A stretch of 38,798 bases of DNA from Pseudomonas sp. GM50. GTDB taxonomy: Bacteria; Pseudomonadota; Gammaproteobacteria; Pseudomonadales; Pseudomonadaceae. Below are positions 15,579 to 23,413 of the stretch, one piece after another. The notes beneath the pieces are model-generated. The model was not told the origin of the DNA, searched no databases, and saw nothing but the letters and a program-made list of their open reading frames with translations. The stretch is taken from contig NZ_AKJK01000086.1 of the NCBI RefSeq assembly GCF_000282375.1, positions 1 to 38,798 of the forward strand. Direction: 5' to 3'. Every line of letters begins with the position of its first letter. Position 1 is the first letter of the stretch. A program made the translations under genes and the position numbers.

Positions 15579-16631
15579 ATGTACACCGCCATCGGATACG
15601 CCGCTCAATCAGCCACCACTCCCCTCGCCCCGATGAAATTCGAACGCCGCAGCCCACGTGCCGACGACGTTGCGATCGACATTCTCTACTGCGGCGTCTG
15701 CCATTCCGACATCCATCAGGCGCGCAACGAGTGGGGCATTGCTGTTTACCCACTGATGCCCGGCCACGAAATCGCAGGCAAAGTGACCGCCATCGGTGCG
15801 AACGTTACTAAACACAAGGTCGGCGACCTGGTCGGCGTCGGCTGCATGGTCGACTCGTGCCGCCACTGCGAAGCCTGCCAGGCGGATCTGGAGCAATACT
15901 GCCTGGAAGGTCCGACAATGACCTACGCCACCCCGGACCGGGTCGATGGCAGCAACACCATGGGCGGTTACTCCGACAGCATCGTGGTCAGCGAGCACTT
16001 TGTCGTGCGTATTCCGGAGAAACTCGACCCGGCCAGCGCCGCGCCGATTCTGTGCGCCGGCATTACCACCTACTCGCCGCTCAAGCACTACGGCGTCAAG
16101 GCCGGCGACAAGGTCGGGATTCTTGGTATGGGTGGCCTCGGCCACATGGGCATCAAGTTCGCCAAGGCGATGGGCGCTGAAGTGACGTTGTTCACCCGTT
16201 CGGCGAGCAAGGCTGAAGAAGGCCGTCGTCAGGGCGCGGACCACGTGATCGTGTCCACCGACGCAGAACAGATGAAAGCCGCCGCAGGACATTTCGACTT
16301 CCTGCTGGACACCATTCCGGTGCAGCACGACCTCAATCCCTACCTCGATACGCTGCGTTTCGACGGCGTGCACATTCTGGTGGGCTTGATCGAACCGATC
16401 GATCCACCGGTGCACGCTGCCAAACTGGTATTGGGTCGTCGCGTGTTGGCCGGCTCGCTGATCGGCGGCATCGCAGAAACCCAGGAAGTACTGGATTTCT
16501 GCGCCGAGCACGGCATCACCTGTGACATCGAAATGCTCGACATCCGCCAGATCAACGAGGCTTACACCCGCATGATTGCCGGTGACGTGAAGTACCGCTT
16601 CGTGATCGACATGGCGACGCTGAAGGTTTAA
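15579..16631 (+). CDS. zinc-dependent alcohol dehydrogenase, YahK/CAD-like
   Basis: The 350-residue medium-chain dehydrogenase has catalytic-zinc residues Cys38 (YCGVCHSD) and His63 (GHE), and a structural zinc set Cys94, Cys97, Cys100 and Cys108. The NAD(P) Rossmann motif is LGMGGLGHMGIKFAKAMG. It resembles the cinnamyl-alcohol-dehydrogenase/YahK group, which reduces aldehydes with NADPH; the physiological substrate is unknown. The frame is open upstream to 15453, but the ATG at 15579 with GAGG about 7 nt upstream gives the normal start MYTAIGYAAQ. It is divergent from the AraC gene, and its stop codon overlaps the convergent iclR stop by 4 nt. Confidence 0.92.
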   Translation: MYTAIGYAAQSATTPLAPMKFERRSPRADDVAIDILYCGVCHSDIHQARNEWGIAVYPLMPGHEIAGKVTAIGANVTKHKVGDLVGVGCMVDSCRHCEACQADLEQYCLEGPTMTYATPDRVDGSNTMGGYSDSIVVSEHFVVRIPEKLDPASAAPILCAGITTYSPLKHYGVKAGDKVGILGMGGLGHMGIKFAKAMGAEVTLFTRSASKAEEGRRQGADHVIVSTDAEQMKAAAGHFDFLLDTIPVQHDLNPYLDTLRFDGVHILVGLIEPIDPPVHAAKLVLGRRVLAGSLIGGIAETQEVLDFCAEHGITCDIEMLDIRQINEAYTRMIAGDVKYRFVIDMATLKV

Positions 16632-17431
16632 ACCTTCAAGCCAAGCTCCGCCGACAGCCGGGCCGTGACCCCTTTGATCAGGGGAATCAGCTCGGCCATT
16701 TTTTCCAGAGGCATGTACGGCACGGTGCTGGCGATGCTGATGCCGGCGACGATGCGCTTGCTGGCATCGCGGATCGGCGCCGCCACGCAGCGAATCGACG
16801 GTTCGTTGTCTTCCAGGTCGAAAGCGTAACCGCCGGCCACGTACTCGATCATGCGCTGCTGAAACTGCTCCCAGGATTGCTCCGGGTGCTGCGGCCAAAA
16901 CTGATTTTTCCCACCCACCGGCAAGCTGATTTCGTACAGCCGTTGCCATTCTTCCTGTGTGTCATCGAGCATCAGCGCCTTACCGATCCCGGTACGCGCC
17001 AATGGCATGCGATGACCGACCCGCGAACGCATCTCCGGACCGTTGCGCCCCGGATTCTTGTGCAGGTACAGCACCTCGTCGCCTTCACGAATCGCCAGGT
17101 GAATGGTGTCGCCGGTCAACGCCGACAACTCATCCAGATACGGCCCGGCCAGCGTCACCAGCGGCAGCTCTTCACGTGCCTGGAAACCCAGCTCGATCAG
17201 TTTCGGCCCCAGCAGATAACCGACTTGCGGCACCACCCGCAAATAACGTTCGTCCACCAGGCAACTGGCCAGACGATGGGTGGTGCTGCGCGTCGTGCCG
17301 ATCAGCCGGGCGATTTCCTTGAGATCGCGGGCGCCGCTGGCCACGGCCTGAACCACACCCAAACCACGAAGCAGTGTCTGGGTGCCGGTCGGCGCGGCGT
17401 CCTTGGCGATTTTTGGGGCGTCTTCCTGCAT
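16628..17431 (-). CDS. IclR family transcriptional regulator of the galactonate operon
   Basis: The 267-residue protein has an N-terminal winged helix (residues about 15-75, RDLKEIARLIGTTRSTTHRLAS) and a C-terminal IclR effector domain (about 90-265, RVGHRMPLARTGIGKAL, GGYAFDLEDNEPSIRCVAAPI). IclR regulators are ligand-controlled repressors or activators. It is the last gene of the dgo operon, 60 nt after dgoT, so galactonate, galactose or a KDGal compound is its likely effector. AAAGG lies 6 nt before its ATG. The dyads TCCCA-N5-TGGGA upstream of dgoK and of the 37-kb dehydrogenase gene are the natural candidate sites. E. coli DgoR is GntR-type, so this is a different solution. Confidence 0.9.
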   Translation of the reverse strand: MQEDAPKIAKDAAPTGTQTLLRGLGVVQAVASGARDLKEIARLIGTTRSTTHRLASCLVDERYLRVVPQVGYLLGPKLIELGFQAREELPLVTLAGPYLDELSALTGDTIHLAIREGDEVLYLHKNPGRNGPEMRSRVGHRMPLARTGIGKALMLDDTQEEWQRLYEISLPVGGKNQFWPQHPEQSWEQFQQRMIEYVAGGYAFDLEDNEPSIRCVAAPIRDASKRIVAGISIASTVPYMPLEKMAELIPLIKGVTARLSAELGLKV

Positions 17432-17459
17432 ATCCAGCCTTTACCGTTGAGCGAGTGAA

Positions 17460-17481
17460 CGGGCGGCATTATGGTCGCCCG
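17460..17481. promoter_or_regulatory. dyad between dgoT and iclR
   Basis: CGGGCG-N10-CGCCCG is a perfect 6-bp inverted repeat just upstream of iclR. Its centre on the minus strand reads CCATAATG, the same 8 nt as the centre of the dgoK operator. It could be a weaker regulator site or an RNA hairpin between the two genes. Confidence 0.35.
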
Positions 17482-17491
17482 ATGGCCGCGA

Positions 17492-18802
17492 CTACAACTT
17501 GATACGCTCGACCTTGCCCACCAGCAACACGTAGGAAAGCGCACCCAACAACGCCAGAACCGAGATATAGGTAATCGCCGGGGCAAACGAATCACCGGAG
17601 GCGAGAAAACCGATGACGATCGGCGTGGTAATCGCCGCCAGGTTGCCGATGAAATTGAACACGCCACCGGTCAATCCAAGCAAGCGTGCCGGGGCCAGGG
17701 TCGACACCAGCGACCAGGTGATCGAGGCCAGACCGTTGCCGAAAAAGGCCAACGCGAGGAAGGCAATCACCAGCGGCGTCGATTCAACGAAATTGGCGCC
17801 GATGATCGAGGTGGAAATCAGCAGGCCGCCAATGATCGGCAACTTGCGGGCGAAACCCACCGTGTAGCCGCGACGGATCAAAAAGTCCGAGAAGAACCCC
17901 GAACACAGCACACCGACGAAGGCCGCCAGAAACGGTAGCGACGCCAGCAAGCCAGACTTGATGAAGTCCATGCCGCGATATTTCACCAGATAGGTGGGGA
18001 ACCACGTCAGAAAAAACCACAAGGTCGAATTGAGGCAAAACTGGCCCAGGTAGATGCCCCACAACTTGCGTTTGCTCAGGACAATCCCAAGGTCGATCCA
18101 GCTGAATTTCGTCTTGGCCTTGGCGGCCTCGGCCTGGATATCCACCAGCCCGCCACCCTCGCGGATCAGTTCGATTTCAGCGTCGTTGGCGCCCTTGAAA
18201 TCCCGGGGCTCGCGATACACTGCGTACCAGATCACCGCCCAAATGATGCCCACCGCACCGGTGCTGACAAACACCATGTGCCAGCCATATCGGTGTTGCA
18301 ACCACGCGAGTACCGGCGTGAGAAACGCCAGCCCGACGAACTGCCCGGAGGTGTAGAAACCAATGGCCGTGGCGCGTTCGCGCTCAGGAAACCAGGTCGT
18401 CACCACACGGCTGTTGATCGGATACGCCGGTGCTTCCAGGGCACCGACGGCCATGCGCAGCACGAACAGCGCGATGAAGCTGGCAGCGAAGCCGAGCATC
18501 ACCGTGGCCAGCGACCACAGCAACAATGCGACGCTATACAGGATGCGCGGCGGCACCCGGTCCACCAGCCAGCCGCCGGGGATCTGCATGGCGGCGTAAG
18601 TCCAGCCGAACGCGGAAAAGATCAAGCCGACATGGATCGGATCGATGCCCAGGTCGCTGGTCAGCGCCGGGGCGGCAATCGACAGGTTGCTGCGGTCCAG
18701 GTAGTTGATCACCACGGTGATGAACAACAGGACCATGATGAAAAACCGCTTGCGGCTCGGCGTCACCAACGACGCCTGCCCGGTGAGGGTTTGCGGTTGC
18801 AT
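17492..18802 (-). CDS. dgoT: D-galactonate:H+ symporter (MFS, DgoT-like)
   Basis: The 436-residue 12-helix transporter is of the anion:cation symporter family. The first helix ends in NYLDRSNLSIAAP with Asp36 and Arg37, and helix 4 carries Glu123 in GALEAPAYPINSRV. These match, with a shift of ten, Asp46/Arg47/Glu133 of E. coli DgoT, which carry substrate and proton coupling. A long cytoplasmic loop lies near residues 190-225. It would import D-galactonate across the inner membrane. It lies in the dgo operon after dgoD, but a 197-nt gap with a REPIN separates the two, which may reduce its expression relative to dgoKAD. Confidence 0.9.
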   Translation of the reverse strand: MQPQTLTGQASLVTPSRKRFFIMVLLFITVVINYLDRSNLSIAAPALTSDLGIDPIHVGLIFSAFGWTYAAMQIPGGWLVDRVPPRILYSVALLLWSLATVMLGFAASFIALFVLRMAVGALEAPAYPINSRVVTTWFPERERATAIGFYTSGQFVGLAFLTPVLAWLQHRYGWHMVFVSTGAVGIIWAVIWYAVYREPRDFKGANDAEIELIREGGGLVDIQAEAAKAKTKFSWIDLGIVLSKRKLWGIYLGQFCLNSTLWFFLTWFPTYLVKYRGMDFIKSGLLASLPFLAAFVGVLCSGFFSDFLIRRGYTVGFARKLPIIGGLLISTSIIGANFVESTPLVIAFLALAFFGNGLASITWSLVSTLAPARLLGLTGGVFNFIGNLAAITTPIVIGFLASGDSFAPAITYISVLALLGALSYVLLVGKVERIKL

Positions 18803-18884
18803 GAGAGGTGCCTCTTCTTATGTTTATTGAGGTCGATGTGAAATCGGGTTTGCCGCAAATCTCCCTGTCCATGGAGATCAAACT

Positions 18885-18972
18885 GTGGGAGCCAGCCTGC
18901 TGGCGATAGCGTTGTGTCAGTCACCAAGAATGCTGGGAGTGCCGACCAAATCGCCAGCAGGCTGGCTCCCAC
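18885..18972. repeat. REPIN (GTGGGAGCCAGCCTGCTGG type)
   Basis: An arm GTGGGAGCCAGCCTGCTGG plus CGAT is repeated as its perfect inverse 42 nt later. It lies in the dgoD-dgoT gap, inside what is otherwise one operon. The arm is a variant of the GTGGGAGCGAGCCTGCTCG family found at 28-33 kb. Confidence 0.9.
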
Positions 18973-18999
18973 AGGGATTTGCGGTGGGTCAGGGAGAAC

Positions 19000-20148
19000 T
19001 CACCACTCGGCAAAGCTGCCGTCAGCATGGCGCCAGATCGGGTTGCGCCAGCGGTGGCCGACAGCGGCGCGTTCGATCACGTATTCCTCGTTGATCTCGA
19101 TGCCCAGGCCCGGGCCGTTGGGGATCTTCACGAAGCCTTTGTCGTAGTCGAATACCCGTGGATCTTTCACATAATCGAGCAGGTCATTGCTCTCGTTGTA
19201 ATGAATGCCCAGGCTCTGTTCCTGGATGAACGCGTTGTAGCAAACCGCGTCCAGTTGCAGGCACGCCGCCAAGGCAATCGGCCCCAACGGGCAATGCAGC
19301 GCCAGTGCCACGTCGTAGGCTTCGGCCATGTTGGCGATCTTGCGGGTTTCGGTGATGCCACCTGCGTGGGAGGCATCGGGCTGGATGATGTCGACGTAGC
19401 CTTCGCTGAGTACACGCTTGAAGTCCCAACGCGAGAACAACCGCTCGCCGAGGGCAATCGGGGTGCTGGTCAGCGGTGCCAGTTCTTTCAGCGCTTCGTA
19501 GTTTTCGCTGAGCACCGGCTCTTCGATGAACATCAGTTTGTACGGGTCGAGTTCCTTCATCAGCACCTTGGCCATGGGCTTGTGCACCCGACCATGGAAG
19601 TCCACGCCGATGCCGACATTCGGGCCGACCGCATCGCGTACGGCGGCGACGTTGGCCAAGGCCAGGTCGACCTTTTCGAAGGAATCGAGAAATTGCAGTT
19701 CTTCGGTGCCGTTCATTTTCACCGCCGTGAAACCACGGCTGACCGCTTCTTTCGCGGCACGTGCAGTGTCCGCTGGACGATCACCACCGATCCACGAATA
19801 AACGCGAATTTTGTCGCGCACCTGACCACCCAACAGATCGCTGACCGACACCCCCAGAGCCTTGCCCTTGATGTCCCACAACGCCTGGTCGATGCCGGCC
19901 AGGGCGCTCATGTGGATCGCGCCGCCACGGTAGAAGCCGCCGCGGTAAAGCACGGTCCAGATGTCTTCGATGTTGCGTGGGTCTTTGCCGATCAGGTAGT
20001 CGGACAATTCCTCAACCGCAGCGGCGACGGTGTGCGCACGGCCTTCGACCACCGGCTCGCCCCAACCGGTCACGCCCTCGTCGGTTTCGACCTTGAGGAA
20101 GCACCAGCGCGGCGGAACGATGAAGGTAGTGAGTTTGGTGATTTTCAT
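19000..20148 (-). CDS. dgoD: D-galactonate dehydratase
   Basis: The 382-residue enolase-superfamily enzyme (mandelate-racemase subgroup) dehydrates D-galactonate to 2-keto-3-deoxygalactonate. Metal ligands are Asp183 (GVDFHGR), Glu209 (FIEEP) and Glu235 (LGERL). The acid/base His185 and His285 (LHCPLGP) are in place, at the same numbers as the characterised E. coli DgoD. The N-terminal capping domain begins MKITKLTTFIVPPRWCFLKV. AGAGG lies 6 nt before the ATG. It follows dgoA by 46 nt on the same strand. This is the third gene of the dgo operon and catalyses the first step on imported or internally made galactonate. Confidence 0.96.
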   Translation of the reverse strand: MKITKLTTFIVPPRWCFLKVETDEGVTGWGEPVVEGRAHTVAAAVEELSDYLIGKDPRNIEDIWTVLYRGGFYRGGAIHMSALAGIDQALWDIKGKALGVSVSDLLGGQVRDKIRVYSWIGGDRPADTARAAKEAVSRGFTAVKMNGTEELQFLDSFEKVDLALANVAAVRDAVGPNVGIGVDFHGRVHKPMAKVLMKELDPYKLMFIEEPVLSENYEALKELAPLTSTPIALGERLFSRWDFKRVLSEGYVDIIQPDASHAGGITETRKIANMAEAYDVALALHCPLGPIALAACLQLDAVCYNAFIQEQSLGIHYNESNDLLDYVKDPRVFDYDKGFVKIPNGPGLGIEINEEYVIERAAVGHRWRNPIWRHADGSFAEW

Positions 20149-20194
20149 CTATTGCCTCTCTTATTAGATGCAGCGCTCACAGCGCCAAAAAGTC

Positions 20195-20815
20195 TTAACG
20201 CAATGCATTCCATGCAGCGACATACGCCTTGGCGTTTACTGCCACTTGCTCAGGTGTCATGCCCGGTTTGAACAACCCGGAACCGAGGCCGAAACCTTTG
20301 ACGCCGGCCTCGACAAACACCTGCATGTTGTCCGGCGTAATCCCGCCCACCGGCACCAGCACCGTCCCTGCCGGCAACACCGCCAGCCAGGCTTTCACGA
20401 CGGCGGGGCCCATCTGTTCGGCCGGGAACATCTTCAGCACATCCGCCCCTTCGGCCAATGCAGCAAAGGCTTCGGTCGGCGTCGCCACGCCCGGCGACAG
20501 GAACAGCCCCGCCGCTTTCGCCGCGCGCAACACCTTGGCATCGCTGTGGGGCATGACGATCACTTGGCCGCCCGCCGCTTTCACGTGCTCGACCTGTTCC
20601 GGCGTCAACACCGTGCCCGCACCGATCAGGCAATCGGCGGGTAAGGTACTGCGCAGGATGCGGATACTTTCGTACGGTTCGGGGGAATTAAGCGGCACTT
20701 CGATGACGCGAAATCCGGCCGTGTACAGGACTTCGCCGACGGCTGCCGCTTCTTGCGGACGCAGGCCACGCAGGATCGCGATCAGTCCGTTTTGTGCCAA
20801 TGCTTGCTTGAGCAT
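20195..20815 (-). CDS. dgoA: 2-dehydro-3-deoxy-6-phosphogalactonate aldolase
   Basis: The 206-residue class I aldolase of the KDPG/KDPGal family cleaves 2-keto-3-deoxy-6-phosphogalactonate to pyruvate and glyceraldehyde-3-phosphate. The Schiff-base Lys is Lys128 (VLKMFPAE), the catalytic Glu is Glu39 (VIEVPLNSP), and LIGAGTVL and SPGVATPTE surround the active site. GGAGG lies 7 nt before the ATG. It is 19 nt after dgoK. The PLNSPEP segment after Glu39 is typical of DgoA rather than Eda. It is a single-domain protein, not fused to a dehydratase. Confidence 0.95.
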   Translation of the reverse strand: MLKQALAQNGLIAILRGLRPQEAAAVGEVLYTAGFRVIEVPLNSPEPYESIRILRSTLPADCLIGAGTVLTPEQVEHVKAAGGQVIVMPHSDAKVLRAAKAAGLFLSPGVATPTEAFAALAEGADVLKMFPAEQMGPAVVKAWLAVLPAGTVLVPVGGITPDNMQVFVEAGVKGFGLGSGLFKPGMTPEQVAVNAKAYVAAWNALR

Positions 20816-20834
20816 GTCAGACCTCCAGTCAGGT

Positions 20835-21827
20835 TTAACGGGATGGGGGTGTCGTGATCAGTCCGGCGGCGACCGCCAACTGCCACAACCCGCGTTCGGT
20901 GGCCTGCTCGGCCAGAGTCACCCGGGCAAAGCCGCAAGCGTCGAGTGCCCGGTTGTAGCGGGCGCAGAGTTGGGTGTTGCCGATGAGGATGATCGAAGGC
21001 AGGTGCACGCTGTTACGCCGGCGCCGCTGAACGTTGGCCAGCGCCGCCAGTTCATGACCAATCAGCAAGCCCGACAGATAGTCCGGCTGCGCGACGGCGC
21101 TCAGTTCACCGGTCAGCCCCAGACTGCGAGCACTGAACAACGTCGACAGCGGTCCGATCTCGCCGTCCGCCGACAGAGCCACCCGTACGCCGCGATCAAA
21201 CGCTTCGCCATCGAAAGACCCGCCGCGCTGCTGAGTGCGCCCCAGAATGCTGTGTTCGCTGAGGACGGCGAAGACTTCGCCCGTCATGAAAGTATCGAAA
21301 TGCACGATGCAGCCGTCGGCCACTTCCACCCATTTCGAATGACTGCCCGGCAAGCCGATCAACAGATCGTTGCCCGCCCCGCCCGGCAGATTCTGCAACA
21401 CGCCGAGGACCTGGGTTTCCTCGCCGCGCATCACGTTCGGCAAGCGCGAACGCTGAATCACGCCCGGCACGATGTGCACATCGACACCGCGAAGACTGCG
21501 AACTGTTTGTAGGGAAGTTCCGAGATGGGCGACGTTCGCCGGCGTGTCGCAGTAGGCCGCTTCGCGCCAGCCCTGAGCACTGCCGACCATGCCGCAAGCA
21601 ATCACCGGCAAATCGGGCTGCGCGTCGAGCCAGTCACCACACGCCTCATCGAAGGCCAATTCAAAACCGTCGGCACATTCCTGGCCGGCGATGATTCGCG
21701 GCGTCCTGGGCAGCTGCATGATCCCGGACGACAGCGAGCGCTGTTCCAGCACCTGGCCACCGAAGCCGAGTTTGTAAGCACGTAATGAGGTTGTCCCCCA
21801 ATCGAGCGCGATCAATTGCGCCAGCAT
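20835..21827 (-). CDS. dgoK: 2-dehydro-3-deoxygalactonokinase
   Basis: The 330-residue sugar kinase phosphorylates 2-keto-3-deoxygalactonate with ATP. The N-terminal phosphate loop ALDWGTTSLRAYKLG is intact, with VIACGMVGSAQGW near residue 92 and the LIGLPGSHSKWVEV segment typical of the DgoK family. The frame is open upstream to 21896, but that would overlap the promoter elements; the ATG at 21827 has AGGTGA just upstream and the normal DgoK start. It is the first gene of the operon and is served by the promoter and dyad at 21867-21925. The block ACAGGTGAAGCGATG at its start recurs at 37.65 kb. Confidence 0.95.
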   Translation of the reverse strand: MLAQLIALDWGTTSLRAYKLGFGGQVLEQRSLSSGIMQLPRTPRIIAGQECADGFELAFDEACGDWLDAQPDLPVIACGMVGSAQGWREAAYCDTPANVAHLGTSLQTVRSLRGVDVHIVPGVIQRSRLPNVMRGEETQVLGVLQNLPGGAGNDLLIGLPGSHSKWVEVADGCIVHFDTFMTGEVFAVLSEHSILGRTQQRGGSFDGEAFDRGVRVALSADGEIGPLSTLFSARSLGLTGELSAVAQPDYLSGLLIGHELAALANVQRRRRNSVHLPSIILIGNTQLCARYNRALDACGFARVTLAEQATERGLWQLAVAAGLITTPPSR

Positions 21828-21866
21828 CGCTTCACCTGTTTTGTTTTTTGGCAGTGAGTGAGCAGG

Positions 21867-21896
21867 ACTATAAACCTGGACGCAGATAAATCTCAA
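21867..21896 (-). promoter_or_regulatory. promoter of the dgo operon
   Basis: On the minus strand TTGAGA (21896-21891) and TATAGT (21872-21867) are 18 nt apart. The same two hexamers with the same spacing occur at 37705-37734 in front of the SDR sugar dehydrogenase. The TCCCA dyad lies 14 nt upstream of the -35. A start near 21860 would give a short leader. Confidence 0.7.
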
Positions 21897-21910
21897 TATA
21901 TAAATATCAC

Positions 21911-21925
21911 TCCCACATTATGGGA
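21911..21925. promoter_or_regulatory. TCCCA-N5-TGGGA operator upstream of dgoK
   Basis: A perfect 5+5 dyad, TCCCACATTATGGGA. Its place just upstream of the -35 suits an activator or an IclR-type dual regulator. A second copy is at 37749-37763 with identical distance to the promoter. The adjacent iclR product is the candidate binder. Confidence 0.65.
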
Positions 21926-21926
21926 T

Positions 21927-22127
21927 ATGCAGACACCCTTCCAGGCCAAAGCCCTGCAACGCAGCCTCACTCACCGTGTGGGTGAAACCGCCGAGATTGC
22001 GGATTTCAGTCAGGGGTATACGTACTGGAAAACGGCCTTCGATGAAGGTAAGGCCGGGGTTTTCAAGATCACCGTGAGGCAGGCAGTTGATGGTTTGCTC
22101 AGTGGTAACTGGGAAGCAAGTGAGTAA
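21927..22127 (+). CDS. small orphan open reading frame (hypothetical)
   Basis: This 66-residue frame begins MQTPFQAKALQRS one base after the dgo operator dyad and ends KITVRQAVDGLLSGNWEASE. The composition is protein-like, with YTYWKTAFDEGKAGVF in the middle, but I do not recognise a family. No good Shine-Dalgarno is seen: only GGGA directly before the ATG. A GTG at 21858 in the same frame would run through the dgo promoter and is less likely. It could be a real small gene read divergently from dgoK or the leftover end of a broken gene. A hairpin follows its stop codon. Confidence 0.4.
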   Translation: MQTPFQAKALQRSLTHRVGETAEIADFSQGYTYWKTAFDEGKAGVFKITVRQAVDGLLSGNWEASE

Positions 22128-22129
22128 TA

Positions 22130-22157
22130 AGGCTGCTTGCTTTCTGACAAGAAGCCT
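22130..22157. terminator. hairpin between the orphan frame and the lipoprotein gene
   Basis: AGGCTGCTTG pairs with CAAGAAGCCT with one mismatch, loop of 8 nt. It has only a short, AT-rich tail on either side, so it may be a weak bidirectional terminator. Confidence 0.45.
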
Positions 22158-22169
22158 CACCGTTCGCTA

Positions 22170-22667
22170 TTACTCTTGAGTAGCCGCCCTCAACAGATCT
22201 GCTGTCGGCACGCGCATAACATTTGAGAAGTATGTTTTATAGCTAGTGGTATGAACTCTGAACGTGCAAGCCATGAACTCTCGCTTATCGAGAATCTCAC
22301 GCAGTGCTTGATCGGTGAGAATAGTCTCCTTCCCTTGCAGCTCTCCAGCCTCGCGAAAGAGGATTGTTGAAATATAATGCTCACCTGAAGAGTCTTTCAC
22401 AAATTCGACAGCCCCTCTTCCTGAGCGTTTTATGTAATGCCCGACGAAAAAGTCAAGATCATCTTCTAGCGCACATACCAACCCCTCACCGATCTTGGAC
22501 TTGAATAACCCCAATAGCTCGACATCACTGGTAAAACTTATCAGATAGGTGTTACCACTCGGTGCAATTTCCACCTTCTTGTAATAAAGCGTCGCGATGG
22601 GTCTTCCGTGATTTGAAGAGCACGAAGCGCACAACACCACAAGAAGACAAAAAACAAAACTGCGCAT
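22170..22667 (-). CDS. lipoprotein, candidate immunity to the lipase effector
   Basis: The 165-residue product has signal residues 1-16 with the lipobox LCASC (Cys16), followed by a mixed alpha/beta region with no family that I recognise. A Cys pair (GLVCALED and MACTFR) might form a disulfide in the periplasm. Its ATG is 2 nt after the lipase stop codon, so translation is coupled. Known T6SS phospholipase effectors (Tle) are paired with downstream lipoprotein or periplasmic immunity proteins (Tli), and the arrangement here is the same; immunity is inferred from this. The base composition is visibly more AT-rich than neighbouring genes, in keeping with horizontal acquisition. Confidence 0.65.
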   Translation of the reverse strand: MRSFVFCLLVVLCASCSSNHGRPIATLYYKKVEIAPSGNTYLISFTSDVELLGLFKSKIGEGLVCALEDDLDFFVGHYIKRSGRGAVEFVKDSSGEHYISTILFREAGELQGKETILTDQALREILDKREFMACTFRVHTTSYKTYFSNVMRVPTADLLRAATQE

Positions 22668-22669
22668 AG

Positions 22670-23407
22670 CTATTTCTCTTTAAAGTAGCTGAGTATGGAC
22701 TCCGCCAACAACTGGCGAGCAGACTTCCCACCGTCTAACGGCTTCGCGAACATAATGTTCGCATCGGCATGATTGACATCTACCCTGCCACTTACATTCG
22801 GACCCGACGAAATCTCCCATTGCTCACCAAAATCCGCAACAAAGTCAGACACGTTCCGGTCTTTTATTTTTGCAGCTCGGACATTGATCCAGAATTCTGC
22901 TTTGGGTTTAGGAGTCAGCCTGTAAATATTGGAGATGCCATAGACAATTTTCCCTTCGCCCACTGGGTCCAGAGTAATCAACATCCTTATTTTGTAACCT
23001 TTATCCGTCAACACACTGGAGAGATGCGCACCGTTCCAGCCACCCAAGCTGTGTCCGACAATATAAACCGCTGTGGAGGTATCAGGAATTTCGCTCAGAA
23101 CATTTTTTGCCAAATCTTCATCAGTTATAAATTTGTTGTAGGCCATTGCCCGTACAGGGCACCTACAGAGATAGCTCAGAGCATCTGCATCCGCTAATAC
23201 GTCGTCGCGAACATAACTGACGTTCCAGTTTGGGCCACTCAAGTAGTAACTTTCCTGATCCCCAGCCCCACCAATAAAAAAGATAAATATTTTCTTTACC
23301 GCAATGGCAACCTGCTTCACTGACGTGTCTTTCGGGTCTGTAAGTGGATGATCACAAACCTGTCTTTTCGGCAATTCTTCCTTCGCTGCCGTACTTTCGC
23401 CTGTCAT
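22670..23407 (-). CDS. small Ser lipase/hydrolase, candidate T6SS effector
   Basis: The 245-residue alpha/beta-hydrolase has the nucleophile elbow GHSLGG (Ser120). Asp147 in TLDPVG and His213 in VDVNHAD complete a plausible triad. No signal peptide is seen, as expected for a protein loaded on a T6SS spike. A TTG six bases upstream is also open, but the ATG at 23407 has GGAG at 9 nt and is preferred. It follows the PAAR gene and precedes a lipoprotein gene in a coupled row. At 245 residues it is much shorter than the classic Tle1-Tle5 phospholipases, so it may be a distinct class. Activity on membrane lipids is inference. The DNA is AT-richer than the surroundings. Confidence 0.7.
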   Translation of the reverse strand: MTGESTAAKEELPKRQVCDHPLTDPKDTSVKQVAIAVKKIFIFFIGGAGDQESYYLSGPNWNVSYVRDDVLADADALSYLCRCPVRAMAYNKFITDEDLAKNVLSEIPDTSTAVYIVGHSLGGWNGAHLSSVLTDKGYKIRMLITLDPVGEGKIVYGISNIYRLTPKPKAEFWINVRAAKIKDRNVSDFVADFGEQWEISSGPNVSGRVDVNHADANIMFAKPLDGGKSARQLLAESILSYFKEK

Positions 23408-23413
23408 CTCCAA

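Noticed and set aside
15389..15592. N-terminal extension of the AraC regulator to 15592
   Set aside because: The extra 68 residues are not typical of the family and the ATG at 15388 gives the normal AraC_N start.
21858..22127. GTG start at 21858 for the orphan small frame
   Set aside because: It would place the coding region through the dgo -10 and -35 elements and lacks a ribosome site.
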